In this document: piece after piece, positions 1-12,283 of the stretch
How positions within the stretch are numbered: position 1 is the stretch's first letter
Layout of the letters: each line of letters opens with the position of its first letter
Source of the DNA: Mytilus galloprovincialis
Taxonomy: Eukaryota; Mollusca; Bivalvia; Mytilida; Mytilidae
Reading direction: 5' to 3'
Length of the DNA: 64,000 nucleotides
NCBI RefSeq assembly: GCF_965363235.1
Contig: NC_134842.1
Location: 37,179,958-37,243,957 of the forward strand
The notes under the pieces: generated by a model
What the model was told of the DNA's origin: nothing
Databases searched by the model: none
What the model saw: the letters and a program-made list of their open reading frames with translations, nothing else
Program-made: the position numbers and the translations under genes

Positions 1-2954
1 CAATATCTGAAGGTTTTAAAAATTTTCATGTGAAAAATAATTATCTCAGACCGTCAGTTAGTTGCTGAAAGATCAGTCCGAATATCAATTGAAAAATGAA
101 AAAAAATATACTGTTGCAAAATGGTTCATCAGACATTAATCACAAGAAAAGTCTGCCAAAGTTGCAAAATGGTTCATCAGACATTAATCACAAGAAAAGT
201 CTGCCAAAGTTTCATAAAGTTCGATGAAGGTTTGACAGCGTTATTGAAGTGTAACAAACTTTCACAGCAGAATGTATCTATTGCAAAAAAAAAATCCTTT
301 TATCAGTAAAATACGAAATTTAAAAATATAAATTTACCATTTTGTTCTGCATGGATATTCCTGAGAATTAACAGCTTCTGTCCAACTTTCGTAAAATTTC
401 ACAAGGTTTGACAAAATTATTGATATTCAAAAAACGTTTAACCATATGTTGAACCTAAAAGTTGATGCCGCCGAGGAAATCTTAGTTAGCTTTTTCTTTT
501 TCTTTTTTTTGTCATAGATGTCGCAGTCTCGGCTAAAATTCAAAGCACACATCAAATCTTAGCTGATTATAAATTGTTTTAAATTTAAACAGATGGAAAG
601 TTAAAAGAATTCCCGAGAGATTTAGACTTTGACTGACAGAAAATGAACAAATATATAATACGGTACCATTTGATCGAAAGTCAATTTCGTCATTTTTGTT
701 CGCAATTACAAGGTATTGAAGAAATATTTACAAGACTGATGTGCTTCAAACAAGATCTTTTTAATTTATTGAGATTTAAATTTTTTTTTTACCAAAATTC
801 AAGTGTACGCCCGGGCGTTTTGACGTAAACGTAGCTACGCGCCTGACTGCAATAATTGATTCTCAAAACACAAAACTGGGTAGAAATTATCATTAATAGG
901 TGTAAAAACACTAATTCATAGCCCAATTGCTTTCTATGTTAAATTTTGCAATTTCAAGCATTAATGGCTTCTTTGTCTTAAGTTCAAATGAAGTGGCAGT
1001 TATTTCATGTCAAAACGGTACCTTATCCTGACTTGTGCTGCAAAAATCAACATATATACCTTTAATTGCATATTAGAGCGTACTGGTTCCCTGAAGTTTG
1101 ATAGTACAAAAACAGGAACTTCTGATCTGAACAACAGGTCAAATGTGCCCTTCTATCAAAATTTCATATTCTTCTTTATAATTGAAATAAATCTCTCAAC
1201 AAGGGTTCTACAGTGATCCCAAGTCCCAAAGCTTTCATTTGATACCACAAATAACCAAATATACCCGCAATTAACAAAGATACAGCTATGCGTAAGAACT
1301 ATTTTGTTCAAAATATGTACTACTTTCTTGAATATTCTTTCCGACCGGGCCTGATTTAGTGGTTCTATACCATAAGGATGCTCCTTAGAAAGAAAGGTAT
1401 GTACTAGTCAACAGTTATAAACTCAACGAATTCAAGTATAGCGTCCGATATAGAAAGGGACTGGTAATCCAAAGGTTGAATTCCTTCTTCCGTACCGTTA
1501 TATGTTAAGATTAATGATTTCAATACTGAAAATATAGTTTTAAACGTTACAACAGAACAATTAAAAACAGCTTTCGGCAGGACTTCATTTTAAATAGATA
1601 CGTAAAGCTTGTGGTGTGTGTTTATTGTAAATGTGTGCAATATAAGAAATTGATTGTCAAATAATGCAAAATGTCCACCTTGAGATTCGTAAGCCGTAGC
1701 AAAGTCTGTATTTATTGACTCTAGTTCAATAGGTTTATCTGCGTTACACTGTTGGTCTCCTTCATCTTGTTGTCGATTTTGTTTAGTTTAATCTTCTTTT
1801 GAAAACGTAAAATTGACCGTTTATCTGCCCTATCTTTCACACCACAAATGAAAAGTATCCAGACGACTGAATATTAAACAGGTAGTCAATATGCTGACGA
1901 AATCCATTCTGATTCTTGTCAATTGATATGGCTTTTTGAATATCTGGTCGTTGAACACATTAATTCAACTGTTTCCGACATGTTGTTTGTTGTAAACCTG
2001 TGTCTGTATTGGTTGCCCTAGTCACGTATTCAATGTAAGGAACCATCAAAAGTATTCTGTAATTATGATTAGACAACATTTTCCCGCTATTCTCCGAAAT
2101 CCGAAGAAAATTGTTTTAAACTGTGACATTCAAATATAAAATATGTAGAGAAATACTTATATTTTAGTTTTGTACCTTTTTCAGCATGGACAACATCTGT
2201 TAACTATATTTATAGGATTCAAGTTGAAAACATGATCTCTATTCATAATATTTAATTATTATTTGGATCATTTTACTTTTTACTTGATGCAGCTATTTTT
2301 ACTTTTCATCTATTTATTTTTTTTAGTTTCACGTAATGATATTATTATTTATAGGTGTGGGGCTTTTTTTAATACCATATGCCTGGTTAGTCCCAAACTA
2401 TAAGTTGGTGAATTACAAGACAAATAAACATCAATTGAGGTTGAGAAATGATCAGTTAATAGCAGCTTACAAAAGGCACTGGAAGTGTCAACATTATTTG
2501 TCATCTGATAAAAATCTAAAATAGTTTACAGGTTTCCATCTAAGATCAACCTCTTCGAACATATAGTAAAAGAGTATAATATTAAAAATACTTTCATTGT
2601 CATTTCCATGAGTTCTGTTTTTATAATTATATGACACGTTGATGTTCTGTTATAATTGAAGTTGTCCTTGTGAAATATGTAGAAGTAGTGTCGGCGATAA
2701 TCTGATTAGAAAGCAAATCTACCTCTTCGAAAGCTGGTGACGTTTCTACAAGCATTTGGTATCTACAAAAATATATAAGGTCAATCAAACTTACATAACT
2801 GTGCATCTTGAAACTTCGCCAATATCTGTCAATATATTCATATGTTATATCATAACTTTTCATTTTTGCATTGTGTTCAATTCATCAAGCAGTCGGTTAA
2901 TTTCAGTTCGATCGACTTTAAACCCAAAACAAAAATAGATACCTTGAACAATGC
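1..2954. other. No gene identified
   Basis: AT-rich sequence with the small tandem duplication at 114-210. Short open frames at 2336-2524 (plus) and 2627-2763 (minus) both follow splice-acceptor-like AGs, but neither resembles a known protein and no partner exons were found. Confidence 0.5.
114..210. repeat. Two-copy 49-bp tandem duplication
   Basis: GTTGCAAAATGGTTCATCAG through GTCTGCCAAA occurs twice in direct succession with no visible differences, so the duplication is recent. A short open frame across it merely repeats itself. Confidence 0.85.
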
Positions 2955-3045
2955 ATATTGACCTTTAGTTGTTAATGTCTGTGTCATTTTGGTCTTTTGT
3001 GGATAGTTGTCTCATTGGCAATCATACCACATCTTCTTTTTTATA
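2955..3045 (+). repeat. Interspersed repeat E
   Basis: Carries GACCTTTAGTTGTTAATGTC and TCTCATTGGCAATCATACCA, a unit seen again near 6165, 9325, 15415, 36345 and 42090 (plus) and near 27130 and 50880 (minus). It is dispersed with no coding capacity. Confidence 0.7.
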
Positions 3046-3344
3046 TTATAATATTGATTTTAATTTTCCCAACGTACAATATATTCATATACACACATTT
3101 TCATGTTGTTGTTCTAGACTTTTTTAAAAATAGAAAAGTTATATATACTGACTTTTTTAAGGTTGCAATTTTTGAAGTTATCTGAGGTCTATTTTATTCA
3201 TTACTTGAATTGAAATGATAACTTGCTTATCGTCCTATGACAAATGTCTCATACACATTCAGAACGACAAACAAATAACTCCAAATTAAACCGATGGGTT
3301 GAATAAAAATCAATAAGCCTACATACCAGTTAGATAATCGGGAA

Positions 3345-3585
3345 ATTGATTTTTGGTGTCTTAACGCCACATTTATGCTATTTCGTGGCGGCAAGTTTTT
3401 ATTGGTGGATGAAGCCGGAGTGCCCGGAGAAAACCACCGACCTTCGATAGGAAAACTGACAATCCTAGTCAATTAAGATTGGAGTCAAGTGCACCCGCAC
3501 GAGAGGGGTTCGAACTCACAACCTCAGTGTTGACTGGCTAGTGATTACAGTAGGAACTACTCAGACCACTCGGCCACTGAGGCCC
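3345..3585 (-). mobile_element. tRNA-derived SINE
   Basis: On the minus strand the head reads like a Ser/Leu-type tRNA, with an A-box-like TGGCCGAGTGGT and a B-box GAGTTCGAACC. The body contains a domain shared by many animal SINEs (GGTTTTCTCCGGGCACTCCG) and ends near CACCAAAAATCAAT. This is the best preserved of the four copies here. I see no target duplication. Confidence 0.8.
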
Positions 3586-3892
3586 CAGTCGACTTGTGAG
3601 TTTCCAATAAATTCATAATGGGTCGAATGTAATCAAATAATTACGAAAACGTCGAGGAAAACAAAATCAACGTGTTATACTAGTACTGAAGCACCGTCTC
3701 TATATGCAACTGGTACATGTTAACTGTTGAAAATGAACGGTGATCTGTATCTAATTGCTCACCTTTTTTTTCCCTCGGTCTTAAGTGAATATTTGTACCA
3801 TTTCCAATTTCACTTTTGAGGTAAATTGTTAACAACGGTATTGCAATGTGTTGTTGAATTCTTTTTTTAAATGAATCTAAATGTGAATTCCT

Positions 3893-4440
3893 TGAAGTTT
3901 TCGGAATGTATCTCTCTCATGCAAAGCTCTAATTCTTTGACTATACTTTTTAGTCCTATATTGTGTACAGCTTTTCGTATTTCTAATAAGCTTTGGATTT
4001 TCAGATATTTTGACCTCGAGCGTCACTGAAAAGACATTGGTTTTTTAAATGCGCATCTGGTGCAGAAACATTGGTACTGTCTATGTTATTACTATCACTG
4101 GGTCGATGCCTCTACTGGTGGACTGAAAGTCCCCTTGGGTATCACCAGCCCATTAGCCAGTAATTTGGTAGTGACATGAAAATACAGATTAGTATGTTAT
4201 TAAAATTTGCTGTTACAACGTTTTGGAAATTATTTTAAATTAAGGAATGCATTTCCCTCATGCAAAGCTCTTATTCACTGGTCAGCTTTGGCTATGCATT
4301 TTTTTGCCTTTTTTGTGTACAACTCTTCGTAATTTTATTAAGCTGTGGGTTATCAAATATTTTGACCTCGATCATCACTGCGGAGACATTGTTTGTCGAA
4401 ATGCACATATCTTCAAAATGTAATTGTGTACAGTATCAAT
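3893..4440 (+). repeat. Interspersed repeat F, two tandem copies
   Basis: Two diverged copies (about 3893-4150 and 4243-4440) share CATGCAAAGCTCTTATTC-like sequence, AAATATTTTGACCTCGA and AAATGCRCATCT. Partial copies lie near 9238 and, split by an insertion, at 31195-32150. Confidence 0.65.
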
Positions 4441-4695
4441 ATAGCATGACAAAATAGAAGTTTATCTTTTCAATCTACTACTTTAAAGTACTTTGATTAA
4501 ACTGTTCCATGTTGTTACACCTACGAAGTTATATGTAACTAAGCACTGCTGTTGTGAATATTCATTTCGTTGTACTAACTCCGCCGTGACATAGAAATAT
4601 AAAAATAGATAAAAGTATTGGAAATATATATCATATCAATAAATCAAATATCAAATGTGTATGTACAACATTACTTTTTAATATTGATATTAATG

Positions 4696-4779
4696 AATTA
4701 CAGCATGAAACGAGCTATCCATGTTTATATTCAAATTGATTGTTTCAATAAACATATCATTGAGTATCAAGCTGTAATT
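4696..4779 (-). promoter_or_regulatory. SECIS element in the SELENOM-like 3' UTR
   Basis: On the minus strand, helix I pairs AATTACAGC (4779-4771) with GCTGTAATT (4704-4696), 9 of 9 pairs. An internal loop follows, then the quartet: ATGA (4760-4757) opposite GAT (4719-4717), giving the tandem G-A pairs of a kink-turn. Helix II pairs ATGTTTAT (4755-4748) with ATAAACAT (4728-4721), 8 of 8, next to one U-G wobble. The apical loop carries AAA 11 nt after the ATGA, as SECIS elements require. It begins 30 nt after the stop codon of the selenoprotein gene on the same strand. SECIS elements recruit SBP2 and eEFSec so that UGA is decoded as Sec. Confidence 0.85.
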
Positions 4780-4808
4780 ATTTTTTTCGATTTTCATACA
4801 AAGTAAAT

Positions 4809-7800
4809 TTATTTTCCACAAGAATATTCTGCAGCTAATTCGCTTTGTATTCCATATCGTTCACAAAGGGAAAATCCAGCGAGGAGATCGTCGATAGAAA
4901 CGCCATCTGGCGGGGGAACTGGTCCGTTTTCATATTCTGCTGGAAGATTGTCACTGAACGTTTTTTGGCGGTAAAATCCTAAATCTTTAATCAGGTTATC
5001 TAACTTTTCATATGTGGTTTTGTCCAATGGTATTCTCTGAAATATAAATGTCAAAAAGTGTCATTGATATGACAGTAAGATGCAGGAAAATAAGAGATCC
5101 GTTTATGCGGTTGTTGAATTTTTTTATTTTTCTTTGTACAGCGTTCTGTAAATTCAGAAATTATTGCGAGGTTTTTATTATTGCAAAAAATGCGACAGGG
5201 TTGTAAACGCAATAATGTTAACTTTTAAAAACTTCATATTAATTAATTAAAACATGATTTATCGCATTTAAGTCTAAAATGACAAAATCACAATAATAAA
5301 TGTACGCAATAATTTCTGAAATTACAGTATTTAAATATATGTCTCATCTAAAAGGACAAGAGTCTACATAAATAAAGTTCTGAATCAGTTTAATATAATT
5401 CTTCAACTTTACTGGTGAATTGGAGCTAAAAAAAATAATCACAGAATCATGCTCATATTTTTCTTTAATAGGAACATCGTATGAAGAAAATTATATCAAA
5501 TTGCAAATTAGTAGATCAATAACAAAAGTACTGTAAACGCAAAAATTATTTAATTGTACATTTTATGTTTTAAAAACTTTCTTCCACGACTAACTTACAA
5601 ATATTTCCACGTCATTTTTATTGTACAATATTAGTTCTGGTATCTTGTTCGCTTCTGTAACATTCAACTGTGGTATACTGTAACGGTTAAGGAATAACAG
5701 TGTAGGCATAATCTCTAAACAGAAACAAACAAACGGAAGAGCTTTTTCGCTTACCTTTTCCTGTGACATTAAATGATTGATAATGAAGTCTAAGATGCAT
5801 GATTTTTATAAGTTGTTATTGGCTTTGAACTGCGAGTACTGTCAAATCTGTATCAAATCTGTAATTTCTATTGTTGGGATGCACAAGTACTCGTCCACTC
5901 TGTGAATTGGTTGGATATATTGCTATTTGTATCCATCTGATTAGTTTAACCTTTATAACTGATCATTATAGTTTGTTCTTATGATTTGATATACAATTGT
6001 ACTATAAAACCACTCTCCCAGGTCAGGGTGAGTGTTTAGCGCCATCTAACAAGTTCTGTATGTGCTTTTCCATGGTCAGAAGCCTGTACATAATTCAGTC
6101 GCTATCGTCTATCGCTGTGTAGCATATTTGTTTTTCGTTTATTATTTTGTACATAATTAGGCCACTAGTTTTCTCGTCTGAACTATTTTACATTTATCTT
6201 TTCGAGACCTTTTAATGCCGATTATTCGGTATTAACTTTGCTCATTGTTGAAAGTCGTATGGTGATCGATATATAGTTGTTAATTTTTGTGTTATTTGGG
6301 CGCTGGTAGATAGTTGTTTCATTAGCAATCATACACGTTATCTTTTTTTATATACAAAAACTCTTTAACTAAATCAAAGATTCTTATTTCATTAGTACTA
6401 ATGAAATGATCACGGTCTTGTGTAACAAATGTAATATTTAGAGACGAAACTCTGCATAATGATACTCAAGTGATAGGCAATTATAAGATCTGAAAGACGG
6501 TGTTTCAAAACTTATACAGGGTGATTTAGGATGATCGGGATAAAAGTAACAGGATATTAAGGTCATCACAAAGCCATCGTTTATAGTCAAGCCCAGCAAG
6601 TTTTTTTTTATATTTACATTTTATGTTGTGATTAATAGCAATGTACAGTGAAACCTGGCTAACCGAATCCTGGCTAACCAAATCCTGCTTAAGCCGAAAA
6701 ACTGTATAACCCAAACATTTTCTAAAGCACTGTCATATCGAAATGTATGTGTTGTGAACCTGATAAAACCGATGATCGCCCAAAACCGAACAAAATCTTA
6801 AGTCCCGAAGAGGTTCGGTTTAAACAGGTTTCACTGTATTAAGATTAATTCCAACAGTAACATACTTCGGATGAAGCACTAGTAAGCAAAACCTCTGAAA
6901 CACATATGGGGGCATCACCTTTGAACTTTAGTGGGTTTTGTGTTTTCAGCTATCTTTATGTGCGACCATTTTAAATGAACCAAATTTGTATCTGTCTTTC
7001 GACTAGTATCTTATATTGGGTAATCACTAGTGTGAAGCTATCCGTCGATAACAGCTGGCGTTAATATTCATTAGGCCAGCCTTCAATAATATGCATTAAC
7101 CCCATTAATATTAAAGCCTGCAAGCTTCTCACAACTTGGATAATCTACAAAATTAGTAAAGATATATTAAGGGTAAAATAGTGGATACTAGTAAAGTCCT
7201 TCCTTGTGGAACCAGTCCAGAACGTGTTTGTACTTCTTCTTAAACGATCATTTGTTACTCAACTGAAATAAAATAAAAAATAAGTTAGAATTCATATTGA
7301 AAAGTGTGATTTGCTTCCCATTTTTTTTACTAGTATTCATTCTTTCAATTCTTTGAAAATTGTAACAAATTTGTGTCTGCTCAGCTGAAGCAATTAATAT
7401 ATATGTTTGTGAACTCTAAAATAATGTTTACTGAAAAAAAGAGCTTTTCACGTTTAAGATAATATCACAATGTTTTGACTATAGTAATCTTGCAACATCA
7501 TCTTTTATGTTTTTAAATGATTTGATTAATATTATTTGCTGAACGGGAGCTACCATTTGATTTTTATGGGGGGGGGTGGGGGGGGGGCAGAACCGAACAG
7601 AGTGAAAAATAAAAAGGCAGGACAGAGATTACAGCTTAAAAAATGCAGGACATAATTTTTCATTATGCCCCCCCCCCCCCCATAAAAATCAAATGGAAGC
7701 TCCCTAATTTATAAACTATTGTAATATTTTGACTGATTGGCAGCCATCTTGAAAATGACCGCCAGATTTGATTTTTCAGGGATGGTCTATAGCTGAAATT

Positions 7801-8131
7801 GACTACCATACATATGATAGATCTACAATTGTGCAAAGTTTCATGCTTTTATCTTCAAACCCACAATTCTTCTCAAGATATTCACGAATCAGCTGGACTA
7901 CAAAGTAAACTGTTGAGAGCGTGTGATGTGCACTGTAAAGACAATACAAATTTTAAAAAGTATAATATATAACCGTTTAAGCTGCTCTTGTCCAGAGTTT
8001 ATGTTTTAATTCATCAAAACTTTAGTGTTATCAGTACTTACAGTAACGATGCCTTTGAATATTTTGTTGTCAGAACTACAAAGTAAAGACTCAAACAGTA
8101 GAAAAAATCCGAGCAAACCAACGATGTTCAT
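4809..8131 (-). CDS. SELENOM: Selenoprotein M-like gene, 4 exons
   Basis: Exons in transcript order: 8131-8042, 7262-7189, 5677-5599, 5036-4809. All introns are GT-AG and the join is 471 nt (156 residues plus TAA). Exon 1 starts with a hydrophobic signal peptide (MNIVGLLGFFLLFESLLCSS), so the product should enter the ER. Exon 2 has an in-frame TGA at residue 35. Exons 3-4 match the SELENOM thioredoxin-like fold: PELILYN, then RIPL (residue 82), then LGFYR (100-104), then PAEY and a proline-rich tail. Human SELENOM (recalled) has PELVLL, RIPL, LGFYR and PPEY with nearly the same spacing: 46 residues from Sec to the RIPL arginine, 47 here. A SECIS lies 30 nt past the stop. Oddities: the residue three before the TGA is Ser, where the family has Cys (CxxU), and the tail ends SCGK with no KDEL-like signal. 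Family members are ER thiol-disulfide oxidoreductase-like proteins. An unseen small exon carrying CxxU cannot be excluded. Confidence 0.85.
5143..5330. mobile_element. MITE, ATTCAGAAATTATTGCG type (copy 1)
   Basis: Inverted ends AATTCAGAAATTATTGCG and CGCAATAATTTCTGAAATT bound about 190 bp without coding capacity. It sits in intron 3 of the SELENOM-like gene. Further copies lie near 23475, 26730 and 29386. Confidence 0.7.
6165..6355 (+). repeat. Interspersed repeat E copy
   Basis: Diverged copy with TTTTCTCGTCTGAACTATTT, CTCATTGTTGAAAG and TTCATTAGCAATCATACACG, in intron 2 of the SELENOM-like gene. Confidence 0.6.
6643..6839. mobile_element. pogo/Tc1-mariner-like MITE
   Basis: Inverted ends CAGTGAAACCTGGCTAA and TTTAAACAGGTTTCACTG are flanked by TA on both sides, as expected for this superfamily. 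It is about 200 bp, non-coding, and lies in intron 2 of the SELENOM-like gene. Confidence 0.75.
7248..7250 (-). other. Putative selenocysteine (TGA) codon
   Basis: The fifth codon of exon 2 is an in-frame TGA, in the context L-S-N-K-U-S-F-K-K-K. Counting from here to the downstream landmarks puts it where human SELENOM has its Sec. The SECIS at 4696-4779 supports recoding. The alternative is that exon 2 starts at a weaker AG a few codons further on, which would skip the TGA; the pyrimidine-rich acceptor before 7262 argues against this. Confidence 0.65.
7545..7704. mobile_element. Foldback MITE, GGGAGCTACC type (copy 1)
   Basis: Near-perfect inverted ends GGGAGCTACCATTTGATTT and AAATCAAATGGAAGCTCCC, with inner G- and C-homopolymers, surround a short AT-rich core. 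It lies in intron 1 of the SELENOM-like gene. The sister copy is at 61411-61692. Confidence 0.8.
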
Positions 8132-10043
8132 ATTTCTTTTTTCCTGTGTTGAATAAACATATCACGTCATCTTTAAATGGTCAATAGTGGTTATCTATAT
8201 AAAACTGCAACAGCTGTCTCATTCAGTGTATTATACTTTTTCTATTGAAAATCGTTTTTATTATGTGTATTAATCGATTATCTTATGAAAATACATATGA
8301 TAAATTAACCTTTCTTCAATTAAATCGGATTATCTGTGGCACCCTTTCATACTAAGATTTTTTTTTAAATTGACTGAAAATTGTAGGTAATGATGTTGAT
8401 GCCGTGCTCTTCTTATAATGAATTGACGAGGTCCTGGTTCTCATCGTGTTAAACAAATGTGATGTTCATAAAAAAAAACATATTTAACAAATCTGTACGT
8501 AGGAAAGTTTTTGTATTGTAAAAAGTGTAATACCACCAAATCATGGTACGTCAAATCCGGCTGTATACGAAAATAGATCGAAAAAAAATATTCTCTTGAA
8601 TTTGGCAGTTGTAGGTTATTAATCCTACATTTTATTACAGTAAACATTTCTGTTTCATAAACATATGTCGTGTGTGTTTCAAAGCACCGGTATTTGTTCA
8701 TGTTGGGTTTCTATAGAATATTTTGTAAACTTGAGGTTACATGGTTACTAAATCTTGTACACATGTTAAATAAGGGGAGAGATTTGATTTGTTAACTTCC
8801 AGTGATGGTTATTTAAGAATTGAATGCTTCTTTTTGTAACTTCATTGGGGTGTAAAAGTGTTGACCGAAGTTTATTTTGTATGATGCGCGGAAGCGTATC
8901 TTATATACAAAATGTTACATGTGATTTTTTTTCTTCTTCTTCTTCCAGTAAGCGGCCACCGTCAACTGGTTGACTATTCTGCCACATTTATGGAGTGCGC
9001 GCATGAATAAAATCTATAGTACAGGACAGAATAAAACTTTACTCATGCACAGTATTTCATTATTTAAAACAATTTAAGATAAATTCTGCACAATTTTTGG
9101 AAAAGTGCAAATTTAACAAAAGAATTAATAGGGGAAAATCAATGGTTGTATCACACCTAAATACCCCCAAGAAGATGTTAAGGAAGATTGTCACATTATA
9201 TTTCCTACACAAAAAAAACGTTAGGTTTTTTTTACATTGCGTCACTGATGAGTCTTATGTAGACGAAACACGCGTCTGGCGTACTAAATTATAATCCTGG
9301 TACCTTTGATAACTATTGTCATTTCGGGACCTTTTATGTCTCATTATGCAGTATAGGCTTTGCTTATTGTTGAAGACAACACAGTGACCTTTAGTTGTTA
9401 ATTTCGGTTGTTTTTTGTGTAGAGTTGCCTCATTGGCAATTATACCTCATCTTCTTTTTTAGATCTTAAACAAAAATTCAAATTGTTTATGCAATGCATT
9501 TATTCAGTGTGGCTTTTATGATTTTAAATATATAATAAATATATATATATAACTGATGTGAGAAAAAAACAATAAATAATGATAAATAAATGCAATTAAT
9601 ACTAATAAGTAAAAATATATTAAATAATAAAAGTAAAACAATAAAACCGCATTTTTACTCAGATACAGGGGTTGGTTCTAAGTAGGGGAACCAACAGTAA
9701 AGACTCCAAAATCTTAATATCAAATTGAGGCGTAATTGGTGGCAGCTATTAATATCAAAAAAATGATAGTTAACAAAACAGTTTATAAGTCCATTGACCT
9801 TCTTCATCAGCATGTAAGATAACACAGTTTGTAAAAGATAAGCATAGATAATCGGATTTTCTCTTCATGTATATTGTAAAATATCAGCGGTGATGTGAAT
9901 CTTTAGCGGGTGAGCGTAGCGAACAAGCTAAACGTTTAATACTCTTTGGAGTGGCTAATTTTTACCATATTTATACATACGTAGAATTAAAAATACACAG
10001 TGTACAGCACAAATAAGAAGAAGAAAAATGTGTCAAAAGTAAC
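8132..10043. other. Intergenic, repeats only
   Basis: Upstream of the SELENOM-like start codon. It holds a repeat F fragment (about 9238-9320) followed by a repeat E copy (about 9325-9465) and AT-rich low-complexity DNA near 9530-9640. Small open frames at 8441-8701 and 9060-9294 show no family resemblance. Confidence 0.5.
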
Positions 10044-11855
10044 TAGAGGCTCTAAAGAGCCTGTGTCGCTCACCTTGGTCTATGTGAATATTAAAGGAAG
10101 CAGATGGATTCATGACAAAATTGTGTTTTGGTGATGGTGATGTGTTTGTACATCTTACTTTACTGAACATGCTTGCTGCTTAAAATTATCTCTATCTATA
10201 ATGAAATTGGCCCATTAGTTTCAGTGGAAAATGTTAGTAAAAATTTACAAATTTTATGAAAATTGTTAAAAATTGACTATAAAGAACAATAACTCCTAAG
10301 GGGGTCAATTGACCATTTCGGTCATGCTGACTTATTTGTAAATCTTACTTTGCTGAACATTATTGTTGTTTACAGTTTATCTCTTTCAATAATAATATTC
10401 AAGATAATGACCAAAAACAGCAAAATTTCCTTAAAACTAACAATTCAGGGTCAGCAACCCAACAACGGGTTGTTCGATTCATCTGAAAATTTCAGAGCAG
10501 ATAAATGTTGACCTGATAAACAATTTTACCCCATATCAGATTTGCTCTAAATGCTTTGGGTTTTGAGTTATAAGCCAAAAAAATGCATTTTACCCCATGT
10601 TCTATTTTTAGCCATGGCGGCCATCTTGGTTGGATGACCGGGTCACCGGACACATTTTTCAAACTACTAACCCAAAAGATGATTGTGGCCAAGTTTGGAT
10701 TAATTTGGCCAAGTAGTTTCAGAGGAGAAGATTTTTGTAAAAGATTACTAAGATTTACGAAAAATGGTTAAAAATTGACTATAAAGGGCAATAACTCCTA
10801 AAGGGGTCAACTGACCATTTCAGTCATGTTGACTTATTTGTAAATCTTACTTTGCTGAACATTATTGCTGTTTATAGTTTATCTCTATCTATAATAATAT
10901 TCAAGATATTAACCAAAAAGAGCAAAATTTCCTTAAAATTACTAATTCAGGGCCAGCAACCCAACAACGGGTTGTCCGATTCATCTGAAAATTTCAGGGC
11001 AGATAGATCTTGAACTGATAAACAATTTTACCCCATGTCAGATTTGCTCTAAATGCTTTGGGTTTTGAGTTTTAAGCCAAAAACTGCATTTTACCCCATG
11101 TTCTATTTTTAGCCATGGCGGCCATCTTGGTTGGATGGCCGGGTCATCGGACACATTTTTCAAACTACTAACCCAAAAGATGATTGTGGCCAAGTTTGGA
11201 TTAATTTGGCCAAGTAGTTTCAGTAAGATTACTAAGATTTACAAAAAATGGTTAAAAATTGACTATAAAAGGCAATAACTCCTAAAGGGGTCAACTGACC
11301 ATTTCAGTCATGTTGACTTATTTGTAAATTTTACTTTGCTGAACATTATTGCTGTTTACTGTTTATCTCTATCTATAATAATATTCAAGATAATAACCAA
11401 AAACAGCAAAATTTCCTTAAAATTACTAATTCAGGGGCAGCAACCCAACAACGGATTATCCGATTCATCTGAAAATTTCAGGGCAGATAGATCTTCACCT
11501 GCTTAACAATTCTACCCCTGTCAGATTTGCTCTAAATGCTTTGGTTTTTGAGTTATAAGCCAAAAACTGCATTTTACCCCTATGTTCTATTTTTAGCCAT
11601 GGCGGCCATCTTGGATGGTTGGCCGGGTCACCGGACACATTTTTTAAACTAGATACCCCAATGATGATTGTGGCCAAGTTTGGTTTAATTTGGCCCAGTA
11701 GTTTCAGAGGAGAAGATTTTTGTAAAAGTTAACGACGACGACGGACGACGGACGACGACGGACGACGGACGACGACGGACGACGGACGACGACGGACGCC
11801 GGACGCCAAGTGATGAGAAAAGCTCACTTGGCCTTTTAGGCCAGGTGAGCTAAAA
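10044..11855 (+). mobile_element. Pearl/HINE-like element with three core repeats
   Basis: Begins with a small hairpin (AGGCTCTAAAGAGCCT) and GTCGCTCACCTTGG. It holds about three roughly 500-bp core units, each with GGGCAATAACTCCTAAAGG and CCATGGCGGCCATCTTGG. It then has a GAC/GGAC-rich tract near 11730-11800 and ends in the hairpin TTGGCCTTTTAGGCCAGG followed by TGAGCTA. Two more copies are at 45760 and 49773. No coding capacity. Confidence 0.8.
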
Positions 11856-12283
11856 ATATAAAATTATAACTTGACTACGAAAAGTCCTTTTTGACATCTT
11901 TGTTTTAAAACATTTATATTTACATTTTTTCTTTCTCTCAAAGTAAAAGACAAGTAATTCAACAACAGTGTTCCAGAATACATGAAGGTTCTTTCGCTAC
12001 AATTAGCTCCATATCGTTCAACAAAAGTATCATTTTGGGGAGATGCATAGTTATATTATAATATAGCCTTATGAAATTAGTTCAGATGAATATTCAGGTT
12101 ATGGTAAACATCATTTGACAATCATATAGTAATTCCGATCTTATTAATTTCAAATTTGTAAAAAGAATATATCCCTTTTCGCTTTTTATTACTGTCTCAA
12201 TCGTAACTACTTGTACTCGGCGAATGTATATGTCAGAATTCTATATAACTTATCGTATCCTGCTTTATATAGATTCGACAATT

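Noticed and set aside
2336-2524. Plus-strand open frame with a hydrophobic start and a preceding TTTATAG
   Set aside because: No partner exons and no recognised family; a single 62-codon frame in AT-rich DNA can occur by chance.
2627-2763. Minus-strand exon-like frame (YQMLVETSPAFEEVDLL...) after a TTTTGTAG acceptor
   Set aside because: Composition is protein-like, but I found no upstream exon or family, so it is not listed as a gene.
3227-3472. Minus frame EGRWFSPGTPASSTNKNLPP
   Set aside because: It is the translated body of the SINE at 3345-3585.
3345-3585. Possible tRNA gene from A- and B-box-like motifs
   Set aside because: The full cloverleaf is not intact and the sequence continues into a SINE body, so it is a tRNA-derived SINE.
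4770-4808. A second SECIS-like ATGA...TGAT pair just after the stop
   Set aside because: The enclosed sequence cannot form a helix of the needed length; the element at 4696-4779 fits far better.
11725-11810. GAC-rich tract as a coding Asp/Thr or Arg repeat
   Set aside because: It is the microsatellite part of a pearl/HINE-like element, repeated at the same place in its other copies.
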